This document shows positions 8,411 to 19,935 of a stretch of 20,184 nucleotides of DNA, in pieces. Where the stretch lies: contig JBNGIQ010006637.1 in assembly GCA_049999765.1 (NCBI GenBank), forward strand, positions 1 through 20,184, given 5' to 3'. The position numbers and the translations under genes were made by a program. The stretch's first letter is position 1, and each line of letters starts with the position of its first letter. The notes beneath the pieces were generated by a model. It had not been told where the DNA came from. It did no database searches and saw only the letters and a list, made by a program, of their open reading frames with translations. The stretch is from Phaeoceros laevis. Lineage: Eukaryota; Anthocerotophyta; Anthocerotopsida; Notothyladales.

Positions 8411-11400
8411 ATGTTCTTTACAGGCGACCCGTCCAATAGGAGGAGAGTAGATTTGGGTGGCAGGAGCAACAAAGAGGAAGACCGGCTCAAGCATGTTGAG
8501 CGCGTCCGCAACGAGCGAGAGCAACGGCAGCGGCTGCGTCAACGGACTTTAAGCGCCACACGCATCCAGGTAGCTTGCAGCTCCACTTCCAGTCGCATGG
8601 TAGCTTGACAAACCCTCTCGGCAAATCGGTAGGGCGGGCTCTCCTGACATGCACGGAATTGGAATCTGGACTGCCCTGGCCGACGAATTATTTGTTGACT
8701 GCGTCGATTCCCCTGAATTCCACTTTTGGCTCCCTTGCTCTAGTACTCGTTAGGGGGCAACGCCTCTCCGTCCTTCCGTTTTGTATCTGGTTGTGCTTGC
8801 TTCCTGTTCGTGAAGTCATGGTTGATTCGCATACACACCTCAGTTGGTTCCCGTCTGCCCCTTCAAGAAAATTAGGTTCCGTGTCCTGTCCTTAGTGTGT
8901 GCTCAGTCTTGCGATTCAAGCATGTCTTCATCTCAACCCAGCTTGTATCTCAAAGAAGCGCAAACCTAAATTGTTTTTCATTTCTACCTGTTCTTGGTGC
9001 AGAAATGCTTTCGAGGAAGGAAAGCTGTTGCTGTCCAACGTCCAGTAGTTCGCCATGATTTCTGCCAAGCATTTGGAGAGTATGGTGAAAGAGCTGACAG
9101 GTCTGGACCATCCTTGCTGCCAAGACTTCTGCTATCGACGGGCCTGTTGTTTCCGCTCTGTGGGTGTTGTTTGGTGTAGCATTTTGTTGGTTAAATTAAG
9201 GTCTTGACGGTCTACGAAGACAACTTCTTGTTAGGAAAAACCACTGTCTTGCAGTGTTTGCAGCAAAGTCACTTGCCTGTGCTAAGGCGTGCTGAGTGTT
9301 GATGATCTAAGTCAGCACCATGGGTTGCAGGAGTGGGAAAATCAGCAAGAGCTGCTGTTGCCTGATTCTGCAATCTGAATGTTACCGGGTTGAAACCTGC
9401 TGAATGTAGGAATGCCTTCAAGCCTGTGTCAAAGTACCTTACTCAGCTGCTATTCTTCTACCGCCCCAGTGACCAAAGTGATTTCTTTCGGCTGGTATCA
9501 GCCTGCCGGCTGCTGCTGATGTGTGTCAATGAAGCAGGTGAGTTGGTTCGGCATGTGTTTCATAATCTAGGAGTGGACACAGGCCGTCTACCCTGAATAG
9601 CAGGTGGTGGTCGTGATGACTGTTTCTGCAAGAGGTGCTGTTTTTAAGATGGTAGAGAGCACGTGGTTCTATTGTGGATAAAGATGTACTTGTGCCACTG
9701 GCACTATGATGCAGGCAGTGTACAAGCTGTATTTTTGGAGTGTTCTCCCTCAAGTGATTGGACTGTGATAAAGCATCGGGTCAAGCGACTTGCGAGCCTT
9801 TGCATGCAGGCCATCTATCAGAACATGTGAGTTCGTCTTAAGTGGGAAACCCATCCGGAGGCCCTGTGCGTAGCATGTTTCCGACTTGAATCATCCTGTT
9901 TGGGTAATTTGTAATCGAGACAGAGTATATCGAAACTTATTTGACCTGGATGCTCTATTAACTCTTTACTTCATCATGGGCCATGTCTTTCAGTGAGCCG
10001 CTGAAGGCTGAGCTCCTTCTGCCAGCAGAAAAGCAAGGTCCAGTTTTAAGTCCAGGTGCAATTCTGCTGGAAACAGTTCTGACTTTGACAAGGAATGATG
10101 CGCCTTGGGCTGGGGTTGTTATTGACTACCTTATTCAGCGGCGGTTGTTTCACTTCATTCGGGGTGTATTGCTGAAGCTGGTGTGTAGGCTATTTTGGAA
10201 CCTGTTTTGCATGTCTCTGCTGGGGAGTCGGTCAGCATTACTCATCTTAATGATTCTCATTCTTAACTAAGTGTTCTGGTGACACTGAGTTTTTTGCAAT
10301 TCTGAATACCAGCAGCAGCACAGAGCTCAAACTGAGAGCGGTAGTTACATAGAGCAAGCAATTCTGGTACTTGTTTCGCGCGACCTGCAGAGGTCTAGGA
10401 ATACAAATGCCTCATCTCCAGAATTCAACTTTGCCACCCACATCATGACCATCCCTCTGCTGTGGCAGCATTTTCCTGTTTTGAAGCAGGTACATGCATT
10501 TGTGTTTCTTGCAAATGCCTGGAATAAGAATGTTTTGTATGTTGGTTCTGTACCTTTGATTGCACTGATACGAGTATTGATTGGGCTGCTGATATCTGTT
10601 GTTTGCCCCATTATTGGTTGGGGTTAGGGTTCATGGAAGGAGTATCTGACAGCCTCCGAATCTAAAATCCTGTCATTCTGTATTTGTTGGGGGTTGTATC
10701 AGGCATGTGTAAATAATGGCCTCTGGGCCTACTCCGTCCATCAACTGGCATCCTCTTTACCGCAATGCCTTATTGTCCTGCCTTCAGATACAAGCCCAGC
10801 GTTTCCCTCAAGCATATGTCTTTTGGGTAATCTCGTTGAGGTGGCAGCTGCAGCAATTTCTCAGCCTGACTGCAATCTTGAGTTGGTAACTTCTGGAACT
10901 GCTCCTTTCTTCTGATGCATGTCTTCTGCATGTTACAGCTGTGCAGCAATTGTGTCCTACTTGAAAATCAGATGGCCTTCCAGACTGACAATGTGTCCTC
11001 ACTGCTCATTTCCTCGTATGTGTGTTGTGTAGGCGACAGAGTTTGCAGTGGTGGCCAGATGTCTCATGGAGGAGCTTTCGCCTAATTATTTTAGATCATT
11101 TGCGGAGGCAAGCGAAGAAGGTAGTGAAGACGATGTTTGTTGCATGCGTTTCAGATATGTCACTGCAGGCTATCAGGTTGAGGTGTCAATGCCCGAGTTT
11201 GATTACTGACTGGTGAAAGATTTGGTTGCGTAGGATTTGATGATCAGATGGAATCTGATGCGGCGGCAGAGATCAGGGTGACTGCCTCAGAACCTCAATT
11301 GGAGCAGCAGCTCAGGCATGCAGCGGATTTTGAGTTGCTCCAGCACCTGGTAGGTAGACTCACATGCAGAGTACAGCACTTTACCTTTCATCTGCCAAGT

Positions 11401-14400
11401 GCTATGTTCAAAATGCTGCTGACCTTGAATAGCCAACACCCTCCCAAGGTATCCTCTTGTGCCTAATTTTTTCTGTAATCATCTGTTGTGGACGGAGTTG
11501 GTCTGCAGGTGAGGGTTGTATTTACAAGCAGCGGGACAGAGTCAGGAAATGAACATGCACTTTTCCGACAGTTCACACCTGTGGAAGCTGGAGCAGTTGG
11601 GGCTGTTTGTGCCTACTTATTCTCAATTTTGATGATTTTACCAAAGACTCTTGTCATAACTGGTCTGGCATACACTGCCAATCTTGTTCCACAACTTTGG
11701 CAGTACATGAAGCACTGTCATCTAAGTCATCTCTGGCCCCCACTGGTTCTGTGGGGCAGGAACAACTCTGAAAATCAATTGCCTGCTGATTTGATGGGGT
11801 GGATGCTACCTTTAGCAGTATTTTGTCCTGTATATAGGTGAGCACTCTTGTCAAAGTTTTGTTACTAGCAGGGGAGCTGTTATTTGCACTAATTGTAGAC
11901 AGCACAAGTTGAGGGTGCTGTAAAACTTCATGATAGCATTATGAGTGCATTCTGATAACAAACTTTTTCTCGATCATGTGAGCAGCTATCTGCTGACAAG
12001 CATTGACAATGAGGAGTTTTATGATCAACAGCGGCCTCTTAATCTTGATGACCTAGCAGAGCTTGTCGCCATCTTGAAGGAGGTACTAAAGATTCTACAA
12101 GTCAAGCTGATAATCTGGTTCGATGATGTTTCAGCTGATTTTTGGACCTGCAGGTAGTTTTGTTCTGTTGGATGTTCATGGAACTTTGTTCCTGTTTATG
12201 GGCGCTTCAGTTTTTGTCTTGTTCTTTGGTTGCAGTGGCTTTGGCAGTTGTTGTGGGTCTTGACATCAAAGTCATCATTTTCAACCTACCAAAAACCGAC
12301 CCAGTCAGGATCACATCAGCGCAGAATGTTTTCCTCCCATTTCATGCGGCAAAGCGTGACCACTGATGCTGCTCGGCTTTTGGCAGAGGTGACTATTTGG
12401 TGTGGGAATTGATGGGGATACACGTCTAGTGACAATTCTGACTCTGTTTGGGCTTATGCCTGCATTATCCTCGCAGTTGCATGATCGGAACAGCAGAAGA
12501 CAGTTCACGAAGGCACAAACTTTTCATGCCAGAGAAGCTGTGGATGAGAACTTCTTTGTTCAGGTTTGTGAATTCTGTATGAAATATCCTATTGTCTGCA
12601 CTCTTCTATGGTGTTGTGAGCTCAAAGTTTATGATATGTTTGCACTTCTTGCAGGCTGAATGTGAGAATACGAGAGCCAGAGACTTGCTTCATAAAGCAC
12701 CCTTTCTCGTGCCCTTTACTGACAGAGTCCGTATTTACACTGTAAGTGATGTTAGGAATGAGAGATTGTCGGATGGTAGATTTGTCTCTTAGCTCTTTTT
12801 TAGCGTTATGTCTGTGCGATTGTCTATTTTTGACTTGAAGTGATTGCTTCTGCTTGTAGACCATAAAATGTCGTACACTGTTTGGTTGTGGCATTGTTGC
12901 TTTTTATCTGTGTTGAGTGGATATTGTCTCCCACTGTATGCAGTCTCAAGTAAGTGCTGCAAGGCAGCATAGTTCGCCTCGAACACCGTTCTCAAGGCTC
13001 CGAGTTAAGATACGACGAGACCATATCACTGAGGATGCATTTGCCCAGCTCAACAGCTTGCCGGAGGATGCCCTACGTGGCACGGTTAGTACGTGAAGAA
13101 AGATGCTGGTGAAACAATTACTCCACAATAGACCAATGGCTTAAGTCCTATCACTTGTTTGATGTGTGGCATACGGCAGATTCAAGTAACATTTGTGAAT
13201 GAGCTTGGTGTTGAAGAAGCTGGTGTTGATGGAGGTGGACTGTTCAAAGATTTTATGGAAAACATCACGAAAGCCGCGTTTGACATCCAGTACGGTTTGT
13301 TCAAGGTGATACGCCTTTACTAAATGGATGACACATTGCAACGGTTTGCACATTCTGCAGTTCCCGCCCTGCGTGATGGTTAATGTCCAAACCTTGGTGG
13401 GGTTCGTGTACAGGAAACTGCTGATCACCTTCTTTACCCCAATCCTGCATCTCAAATGGCTTATGATGACCACCTTCATTATTTCGAGTTTCTGGGGAAA
13501 ATACTTGGAAAGGTGCGGGTCAGTTTCAATCAGCACAGATTTTTGAAAGAGATGCAAAAGGGATGATTGTGACATGGTTTTATCTCGTCATTTGTAGGCA
13601 ATGTTTGAAGGCATTCTTGTGGATATTCCATTTGCGACATTCTTCTTGAGCAAGCTGCGAAACAAGTAAGCATGCACTCTAATGTGGTTGAATCACTTGT
13701 TGACCCCCAGAGGTTGCCTGTTTGTATAGGGTCGGTCCGAACTATTTCATTGCTGTGTACTTGTCTCTAGTAAAGGAAAGGGTAAAGTTGAAACATGATT
13801 CTGAGAATTTTATTGTACTTTTCTGTGCTGTTCATCAGGCATGAAATTGTGTGCTTGCGCAATAATCGTCTCCCAATTTTTTTTGCATATTACTTCCGGC
13901 TTTCGACTTTGAGTTACTCTGTTCTGCTGTGCCGATCTGTATTACTATCTTTCAGATGTGCCTCAGTGTAGCAGCGTTCTTTACTGTAAAGAAAGAAGCA
14001 ATGTGCATAATGCGTAGTATGTGAAGAGTATGTTACCCAGAGAGGTGTAGCCCATTATCTAGCAACCACTTCCTTTTATGGCCACTTTTATGGCTGGACA
14101 GTGGATAGTCAATAGTAGCAGTTTGCAGGAAGTGGTGCAGGCAGCAGTGCAGTTCATTTTGAGTTGACAAGATTTGCTAGTGTGACATGGCTTGTCTTTC
14201 CTCGGGAAGGGGAACAGGCAAGTGTGTGTAGTTGCAAAAGCTTGCTATAAGATTGTTGAATGCTTTCTGAATGCCTGCAGGTACAATTACTTGCATGATT
14301 TGCCATCCTTGGATCCTGAGCTGTACAGGAGCCTTCTGTTTTTGAAGGTCAGGGCCTGAATTGTCATTAACTTGAGCATGTGGGTTCTAGAAGCCAGTAG

Positions 14401-15706
14401 CTGTTGAGGTTGGGTTGCACTGAGATCATCATGACCGGAAAGGCTCAGATGTTTTCTCTATCAGCATTACGAGGGAGACCTTATGCAGCTTGGTCTTTAC
14501 TTCATAGTGGAGAATAATGAGTATGGTGAACAAGTTGAGGTGGAACTGATCCCTGGTGGCAAGGACATACCTGTGACAAATTCAAATGTGATAAAGTATA
14601 TCCACTATGTGGCAAATCACCGGTTGAATAGTCAAGTAGGTTCTCTCATGGTGACCCCTTTTGAATGCTGTTCCAAGAATCTGTACTTCACTTCTGAACG
14701 CTGTTGGAGGAATGGTCCAGATTCGTCCACAAAGCTACCACTTCCTGCTGGGTTTTCAACAGCTGATCAAGTCAGAATGGATTGGCATGTTCAATGAGCA
14801 GGAATTGCAGGTGTTGCTCGACCTGTGCAGATTTGCAACTTGAAGCTAGCTGCTTGGTAGTGTGTACCTGGGCTGAGGTTGTTTCTTGAACAGATACTGA
14901 TATCTGGCTCGCATGACGGGATGGACATAAACGATCTTCGATTAAATGTGCATTATGCTAATGGCTACCATGAGGTAAGTTCTGGTATTCTCAGAGTGTG
15001 TACTCTTGCCCTCAAAAGTTCTGCAGTGGAAAGTTATTGCTAATGAATGTTCTTCCTATTGAATGTTTCTCCTATTGCAGGATCACCCTGTCATAGAGAT
15101 GTTCTGGGAGGTGGTGAAGACACTTGACGCAGAGCTGCAGCAGAAGTTTTTGAAGTATATTTTGAGTCCCTGACACTTTGGTGACAAGGTTTGCTGGTTA
15201 ACTGGATTTGAGTCCTACTTTGATACATGGGACATGCGTGCAGGTTTGTCACGGGATGTTCGAGAGGACCTCTTTTGGGTTTCAAGTACCTGGAACCACA
15301 ATTTTGTATCCAAAGGTCCGAGAGAGTGGTTACCTTACTTTCGCACCCCATGTTGAAGATGGTTTAATACCAACTTATGTTGCTACTTTTGTTTTCTTTT
15401 TACATTTTCTAATATTCTGACAGGTACATTTGTCACTCCAGGGCTGCGGGAGATGATGTTTCGGATGAAACATTGGATCGATTGCCAACTTCAGCTACGT
15501 GCATGAATTTGTTGAAGCTCCCTCCATACAGAAGGTCTTTTCTTTGGGGATGTTGTATCTGAGCTAGTGTGTCATCGGATGATTTTTTTTTTACCTGCAT
15601 TTGGAATTGATCATCGTGTTGGAATTACACGGCATGCAGCAAGGAGATAATCCAGGAGAAGCTGCTATACGCCATTACAGCAGGTGCTGGTTTCGATTTG
15701 AGCTGA
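8411..15706 (+). CDS. UPL6: HECT-type E3 ubiquitin ligase, UPL6-like
   Basis: Twenty-six in-phase exons join to 1049 residues: 8411-8569, 9003-9100, 9410-9537, 9715-9826, 9994-10180, 10313-10489, 10703-10885, 11033-11120, 11234-11349, 11509-11837, 11986-12082, 12236-12388, 12477-12563, 12655-12741, 12944-13084, 13180-13305, 13414-13512, 13598-13665, 14281-14347, 14465-14635, 14721-14810, 14894-14974, 15081-15154, 15244-15315, 15442-15534, 15640-15706. It starts [19 protein letters not shown], the conserved plant UPL6 start, then has an IQ motif ([14 protein letters not shown], about 50-63). The HECT domain (about 690-1049) shows [68 protein letters not shown] and the catalytic Cys1017 in [16 protein letters not shown], ending GAGFDLS. 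Such enzymes take ubiquitin from E2 onto this Cys and pass it to substrates. The usual length is about 1030. No lesion seen. UPL7 is less likely, as its N-terminus differs. Confidence 0.93.
13666..14280 (+). other. Longest intron of the UPL6-like gene (615 bp)
   Basis: This is intron 18, lying in phase 2 between the exon ending KLRNK and the exon starting [14 protein letters not shown]. It has a GTAAGC donor and a TGCCTGCAG acceptor. No open frame or structured RNA was recognised in it. The next longest are intron 1 (8570-9002, 433 bp) and intron 2 (9101-9409, 309 bp), also without visible content. Confidence 0.7.
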
Positions 15707-16261
15707 GGTTCAGCGACTTGGTGATGATGCATCAGGCGCATATTTTCTCAAAGACGTCCTCTGAACTCGCTCTCCAACGGTTCTAAAAGATTCGGTCCCC
15801 ACAACCTACGCTTACGTGGCTCCTATAGGGAAATGCGGCTTGGATAGATCAGGTCCTGAACTCGTATGTTATACTTGAAGGAATTAAATATGTACGCTAT
15901 GTACAGATAGTACAGCGTAGGATACAGTGGATTTGCCAACTGTCTCAAACGTGGTGTATCCGTGGCACACTTCGCCCCGTCACATGATGGAATGTGGGTC
16001 CTCTGAACTGCAGGTCCATTTACCCTAGTGCCCCGATGGGATAGTAAGTTATACGGCTGGCTGGAACATGCTACAAGTGCATTGTAAACATTACTTTTGC
16101 TATGCATCCTGCCCAGCACTCGCTTAAATGTTGGGGTCTCTCCTCACTTGACCCTCAAATGGTTAGTCTAGGTGTATTGTGGAAAGACCTCAAACGAGGC
16201 AAAGGACCTACGGATCGTCTGGTTAATTACCCCTAAGCATCGGAGCCTCTACATTTCTAAC
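15707..16261. other. 3' flank of the UPL6-like gene, no gene recognised
   Basis: The first part should contain the UPL6 3' untranslated region and polyadenylation site. AATTAAATATG at about 15883 is a weak signal candidate. The open frames here are short and show no family resemblance. Confidence 0.5.
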
Positions 16262-16917
16262 CTTAGTTACATGAAACGTGTTTCCTCCGGCTTAGAAACG
16301 CAAGAAACGCATTTCCACATTTCCACGTTTCGGTTTTCCAAGTTTCTAGAGCGTTTTGGCGCGAAATGCCATGCGGAACGCGGAAATGCGTTTCTTAAAA
16401 AAGGAGTTACTTCAAGTCGCGCGACTTCAAGCAAGCCATGCTCAGCTGATCCTGGGCGCACCCAAGCCATGCCTGATCCTAGGCGCGCTCCCTGGCCTGG
16501 CATCGCGCTCCCCGGATCGATCCTGGCGTCGCGCCATGCTTGGGCGTGCTCCCCAGCAGCCGCTCCGCTTCCCAATCCAGCCAAGTGCTCCATTCATGCC
16601 CTCGAGGTAGCCTGTTAGCAGCAATAGCCTATTACTCTCGAGGCAGCCTGTGAGCAGCAGCCTGCTCGGCCCTAAACGTCCCCCATCCCAGTAGCGATTG
16701 GAGTAGTTTGATTCCAAGTAGGTTGCCTTTCAAGTTTCTAAGTTCTAACTACCCGCCCCTACGCCCTGCGGCACATTATTTAAATCTTAAATTTTTAAAT
16801 ACAATAAAAAGGAGTCTAGTCTCATTTCCTTGAGACACTGGCCAAAATAAGGAAACATTTGGAAACGTGCAGAAACGCGTTTTCATTTCCACCGTTTCTT
16901 AAGCCGCGGTAACTAAG
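16262..16917. mobile_element. Candidate 656-bp non-autonomous DNA transposon (MITE-like)
   Basis: The ends are CTTAGTTAC (16262-16270) and its exact reverse complement GTAACTAAG (16909-16917). The inverted similarity extends imperfectly inward (GGCTTAGAAACG against GGCTTAAGAAACG). Both subterminal zones are packed with GAAAC/GTTTC words: about seven in 16273-16400 and four in 16850-16900. The middle is GC-rich with imperfect direct repeats of an AGCCATGC…TGATCCTGGGCGC type at 16435-16495. There is no transposase frame and no clear target-site duplication. Subterminal short-motif clusters are typical of hAT-like elements, but assignment to a superfamily is inference. Confidence 0.5.
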
Positions 16918-17205
16918 TACCACCCTTAACTAAAGGTGGAAATGGGTTATTAAGCAAATAAGTATTATATATCCAGCATTAAAACGAAACAAAATATAAT
17001 TAATCAATGAGGGCATCAGATAGGAATCGGTAAGATTTCTAAAGATGCCGCTGGGGGTCGTGACCCAAATACATTAACGGTCACTTTCACGGACACCACG
17101 AACGGTCGTCCCCGCATCCTTTTTAAGTGGCCACACGGCCCCAATACAATCACTCTCTTTTATGCAATCTTGCCTACCTCTCTATCGATCCTAGTCTAGC
17201 CTTTA
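16918..17205 (+). mobile_element. Candidate retrotransposon LTR tail (R-U5-like)
   Basis: The sequence just before a primer-binding-like site looks like the end of a plant LTR: a GGGTCGTGACCC inverted repeat near 17054, then a TTTTTAAGTGGCC stretch, then pyrimidine-rich sequence with CTCTCTTTTATGCAATC and CTACCTCTCTATC. The 5' boundary of the LTR is not visible and may be cut by the neighbouring element. No matching second LTR was found. Confidence 0.35.
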
Positions 17206-17217
17206 TGGTATCAGTGT
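17206..17217 (+). other. Primer-binding-site-like sequence, initiator Met tRNA
   Basis: TGGTATCAGTGT matches the first nine bases of the usual plant retrotransposon primer-binding site TGGTATCAGAGC, which is complementary to the 3' end of initiator Met tRNA. The last bases differ, so it is either decayed or a variant site. Confidence 0.4.
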
Positions 17218-17220
17218 GGG

Positions 17221-17370
17221 ATGGAGCGCGCATCGCCTCCAAGAGTTTGTGAAATTTGCAAGAGCACCAACTGCATCAAAAATCTTCTGTATGCACATTT
17301 TAGGGCTGACAGGACATATTCATTCTTAGCTGGTTACCGCTGGCCAGGTGCTCGTACAAATCAGGATTAA
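17221..17370 (+). other. 49-codon frame with a short Cys cluster, unknown
   Basis: This ATG-to-TAA frame opens directly after the primer-binding-like site. It encodes MERASPPRVCEICKSTNC followed by about 30 residues (IKNLLYAHF…). The CxxC….C spacing resembles half of a zinc ribbon, but the rest of a metal site is missing. It may be the remnant of a retroelement leader peptide or chance. Confidence 0.2.
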
Positions 17371-18017
17371 CCTAATGCGTTGTTGTGGTCAAGTCATTTC
17401 TTGTTATATGTGCCTGCGTGGCGCTGTCTGAGGTACTTAGCTTACTTTTGGGTTTCTTTTATAGCCTCTTTATGGGCTTTTGTCCAAATGCGGGCTGCAG
17501 CCAGCTCTTTGCCGGGATTCTAGTGAGATTTGCGGCTGTTGACATCCTAGCATTCAAGCCACAGCCGTTGCCCAGCTCTGCAACGTAGCTGGTCAGCAGG
17601 AGAGAAGGGGCTTTAGCGGGAGCCAGGCAGCTAGGGCAGGCAGTCTTTGCAAGTGCCATTTTCAGGTTAGGACGCTGCGCTCTCGGTGCTACTGTAATGC
17701 TTCATGCATAAACTACTTGCTGTTCATTGAGATGTGTGCACACATTGCCTGGGACCGAAGCAGGACTCACCCAATCATAGGTTCTTAAACATTCAAGCTC
17801 TTTTGCGTTTTGCATGCATTTCGAAACATACGCATAGGATTTTACTTGCAAAGACTGTCGTTTACGGCAACAGTTTTCATTGTGTTGATTGCTATTATAG
17901 AGTCTCGGTTGGGAAGTGAGTTTCCCAAAGCAACACATTTGTGTTGCGATTTTACAATCATTCTTCCGATGACTAATCTCTCGATGTTTTGGATTTGTGC
18001 TCACGGTAGCAGGCAGC
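17371..18017. other. Repeat-flank DNA, no gene recognised
   Basis: One 67-codon plus-strand frame (17385-17588, non-ATG start) is hydrophobic, but no family is recognised. This stretch may be the leader or the eroded 5' LTR of the gag element that follows. No direct repeat with the region after the gag could be found by eye. Confidence 0.4.
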
Positions 18018-19175
18018 ATGGCTGGACGAGGGCTGGATGGTGAGACCAGCAAGCCCTATGGCAGCGGTCCTCAACCCGGCTGCCACCCTTCAGGCACAGG
18101 TCTGTGGCTATCAAGGAGCCAGCATCCACGGGGGAAGGTGTCAAGGTCCCTACTTCAGCAGTGAGTTAGGCAGCACCCGTACGTGTCAAGGAGGAGCGTT
18201 TCGAAGAAGACGTGCCTACATCCAGTTCTGATAGGGATCCCTGGTCTGACGATGAGGATGAGATCAAGTCTGACAAGGGTTATGTGCCGTTTTTACCACC
18301 AAGAGGTCCACCAGCAGAGCTAGTGCCGGTACCCACAACGATTGTCGTAATGGACAGTGGGGGTTACATTAGCACCACGAAGATCGACAAGTTTAGTGGG
18401 AGACCTAGTACGGTGGCTCTCAAGGAGTTCAAGGCATGCTTTTACTCAATGATGGATGAGTGGGAGATGAAGCTCCAACAGCATTACACCCAAAGGTATT
18501 TGTTTAAATGCGGCTAGGTATTTGACGGAGGAAGCTCATTTGCTCTACTTCGATCAAAAGCCAGCACTGATGCGGGACATCACCGTGCCTAACCCAGCCT
18601 GCGCAGCTGCAATTGCTCAGGCATCGCAGGCTACTCTCCAGGCTGCTGTTGCCGACGCCAGCACACCGGCAGAAGTTGCTGCAGGTACGGTGGTGCCAAC
18701 TTCGGTTACTCTCACCGCAGCTCAACTGTTTGCAGCTACGCAAGGCATCAACCCAACGGTGGTGGAACCAATAGAAGTTGACCCAGTGGGAGCATTTTTC
18801 ACGATCTTGGAACGAAAATTTCCAGCCAAGAGCACGGAGAAAATCCAAGAGCTTAAGAACATCATCAGGCTGAAGGGAGAAACTCTGAAAATGCTTTACA
18901 AGAGGGTTTTGCGCTTGGTGCAGGAGACGGGCAGTGCCACTCCGCAGGGAGCAGCACAGAAGTTTTTGAGAGCATTGTGTGCGAATTCTGTTTTGCATGC
19001 TAAGGTAAAAGACATCGTTTTTCATGATCAAGGGGATGCATATACATGCGAGGATGTTTATCTTACTGCAGAGCGCTACGAAATGGCCAATGCGTACTAT
19101 GATGCGCATGAGGATGAGATGCCTAAGCATGCTAGTCACAGAGAGCATAGTCCAGGTAAGCATGCTAGTCACTGA
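18018..19175 (+). pseudogene. Frameshifted LTR-retrotransposon gag, no pol visible
   Basis: A gag-type capsid protein is spread over two or three frames. The first ATG (18018, MAGRGLDGETSKPYGSG) leads in one frame. After a shift near 18100 the frame continues (TGEGVKVPTSAVS), with a TAG at 18167, then an acidic stretch (DRDPWSDDEDEIKSD), then KIDKFSGRPSTVALKEFKAC. A second shift near 18495 moves to the frame ending at 19175 (NAARYLTEEAHLLYF; DPVGAFFTILERKFPAKSTE; LKMLYKRVLRLVQETG). The pattern of a folded region followed by LERKF…LYKR is typical of the capsid part of plant Ty3- or copia-like gag; I favour Ty3-like only weakly. No CCHC zinc knuckle, protease, reverse transcriptase or integrase follows. 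The 222-codon minus-strand frame over the same DNA is a shadow. Confidence 0.68.
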
Positions 19176-19790
19176 AAGCTACTATTCGTGGTGCTGCGGC
19201 TACGGCAAAGAATGTCACGATGCACTACCTGGCATCGTGCTGTAGATGGTTTCCTGTATGAACACGGTTGTGGCTTTTAGGACGCTTTGCTGGCGTTGCT
19301 TGGCAGTGTTTCTTACGGCGCGTCTTCATAACAACGGCGCCTAACGCCAGTAAGAGAGAGGTTAGAGGTCGGTCAGGTGAAGTCCCACTCCCGCGCACTA
19401 CCACTCAGTCTTTTGCAAATTCCTAACCTAGGCAGCGCACAACATTCTGCTAGCTGCACAATTCTTCAATGTTGCAATTCCTTGCCGACTTGTTTGATGC
19501 CTTTGGGCGATTGAGCTAGACTCACTTCCTGATTCCAGTTTTCATTTCTTTGCATATTGTTACTTGCGTATGAAGCACTGATTTGCAAAAGACTCTGCTG
19601 CTACGCAGCCTCAGCTGGGCATGGTTGGTCAGCTGAGCTTGGAGTGTTAGGAGAAGAAGGAAACTGTTCTTTCCTTGCAGCGCATGTGTGCTGTATGCTT
19701 TCAGCTATGAAAACGTCTACTGACCAGTTGATGCATGCCACGACTAGGCAGGGATTGCAAACTCATGGATGGGTGGAGCGAAGACGGGAG
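19176..19790. other. Repeat-rich flank after gag, no gene recognised
   Basis: Nothing protein-like was recognised. The abrupt loss of the gag frame suggests a deletion or insertion junction near 19175. A 3' LTR of the gag element could lie here, but I found no matching 5' copy. Confidence 0.4.
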
Positions 19791-19935
19791 TGTTAGCGGA
19801 AGCCAGCCCTACTGGAGCCGGCCCTCTGCCAGACGGGAACCCATCCGATCGCTGCTCACAGACCCTCAGCTTCAAGGGCCGGTGTTGTCGAAATGGGGGT
19901 TTAGGGCTTCCGAGCCCTAAACCCCCATTTCGACA
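19791..19935 (+). mobile_element. Candidate short LTR (about 145 bp) of a further retroelement
   Basis: The proposed LTR begins TGTTAG and ends CGACA, giving the usual TG…CA ends, and is followed without a gap by a canonical primer-binding site. The length would fit a TRIM-like (short terminal repeat) element. The second LTR would lie beyond the window, so the 5' boundary is inference. A more conservative reading is that only the 3' boundary at 19935 is secure. Confidence 0.45.
19886..19935. repeat. Perfect palindrome, 23-bp arms, at the LTR 3' end
   Basis: TGTCGAAATGGGGGTTTAGG begins the left arm. The right arm is its exact reverse complement and ends at 19935, with the 4-base loop TCCG. 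The palindrome itself starts TG and ends CA. Each arm contains one plant-telomere-like heptamer (TTTAGGG or CCCTAAA). A transcript would form a very stable hairpin on either strand. Confidence 0.9.

Noticed and set aside
13141-13575. 144-codon minus-strand open frame
   Set aside because: Antisense shadow of HECT-domain exons 16 and 17 of the UPL6-like gene.
17385-17588. Hydrophobic 67-codon frame as a small membrane protein
   Set aside because: It starts at a non-ATG codon in repeat-rich DNA and no conserved features are visible.
18504-19172. 222-codon minus-strand open frame
   Set aside because: It lies exactly antisense to the gag frame, has no family resemblance and is explained as a shadow.
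19886-19935. Telomere-repeat insertion or rho-independent-type terminator
   Set aside because: Only one heptamer per arm, so not a telomere tract. The sequence is a eukaryotic LTR context without a T-run, so a bacterial terminator does not apply.
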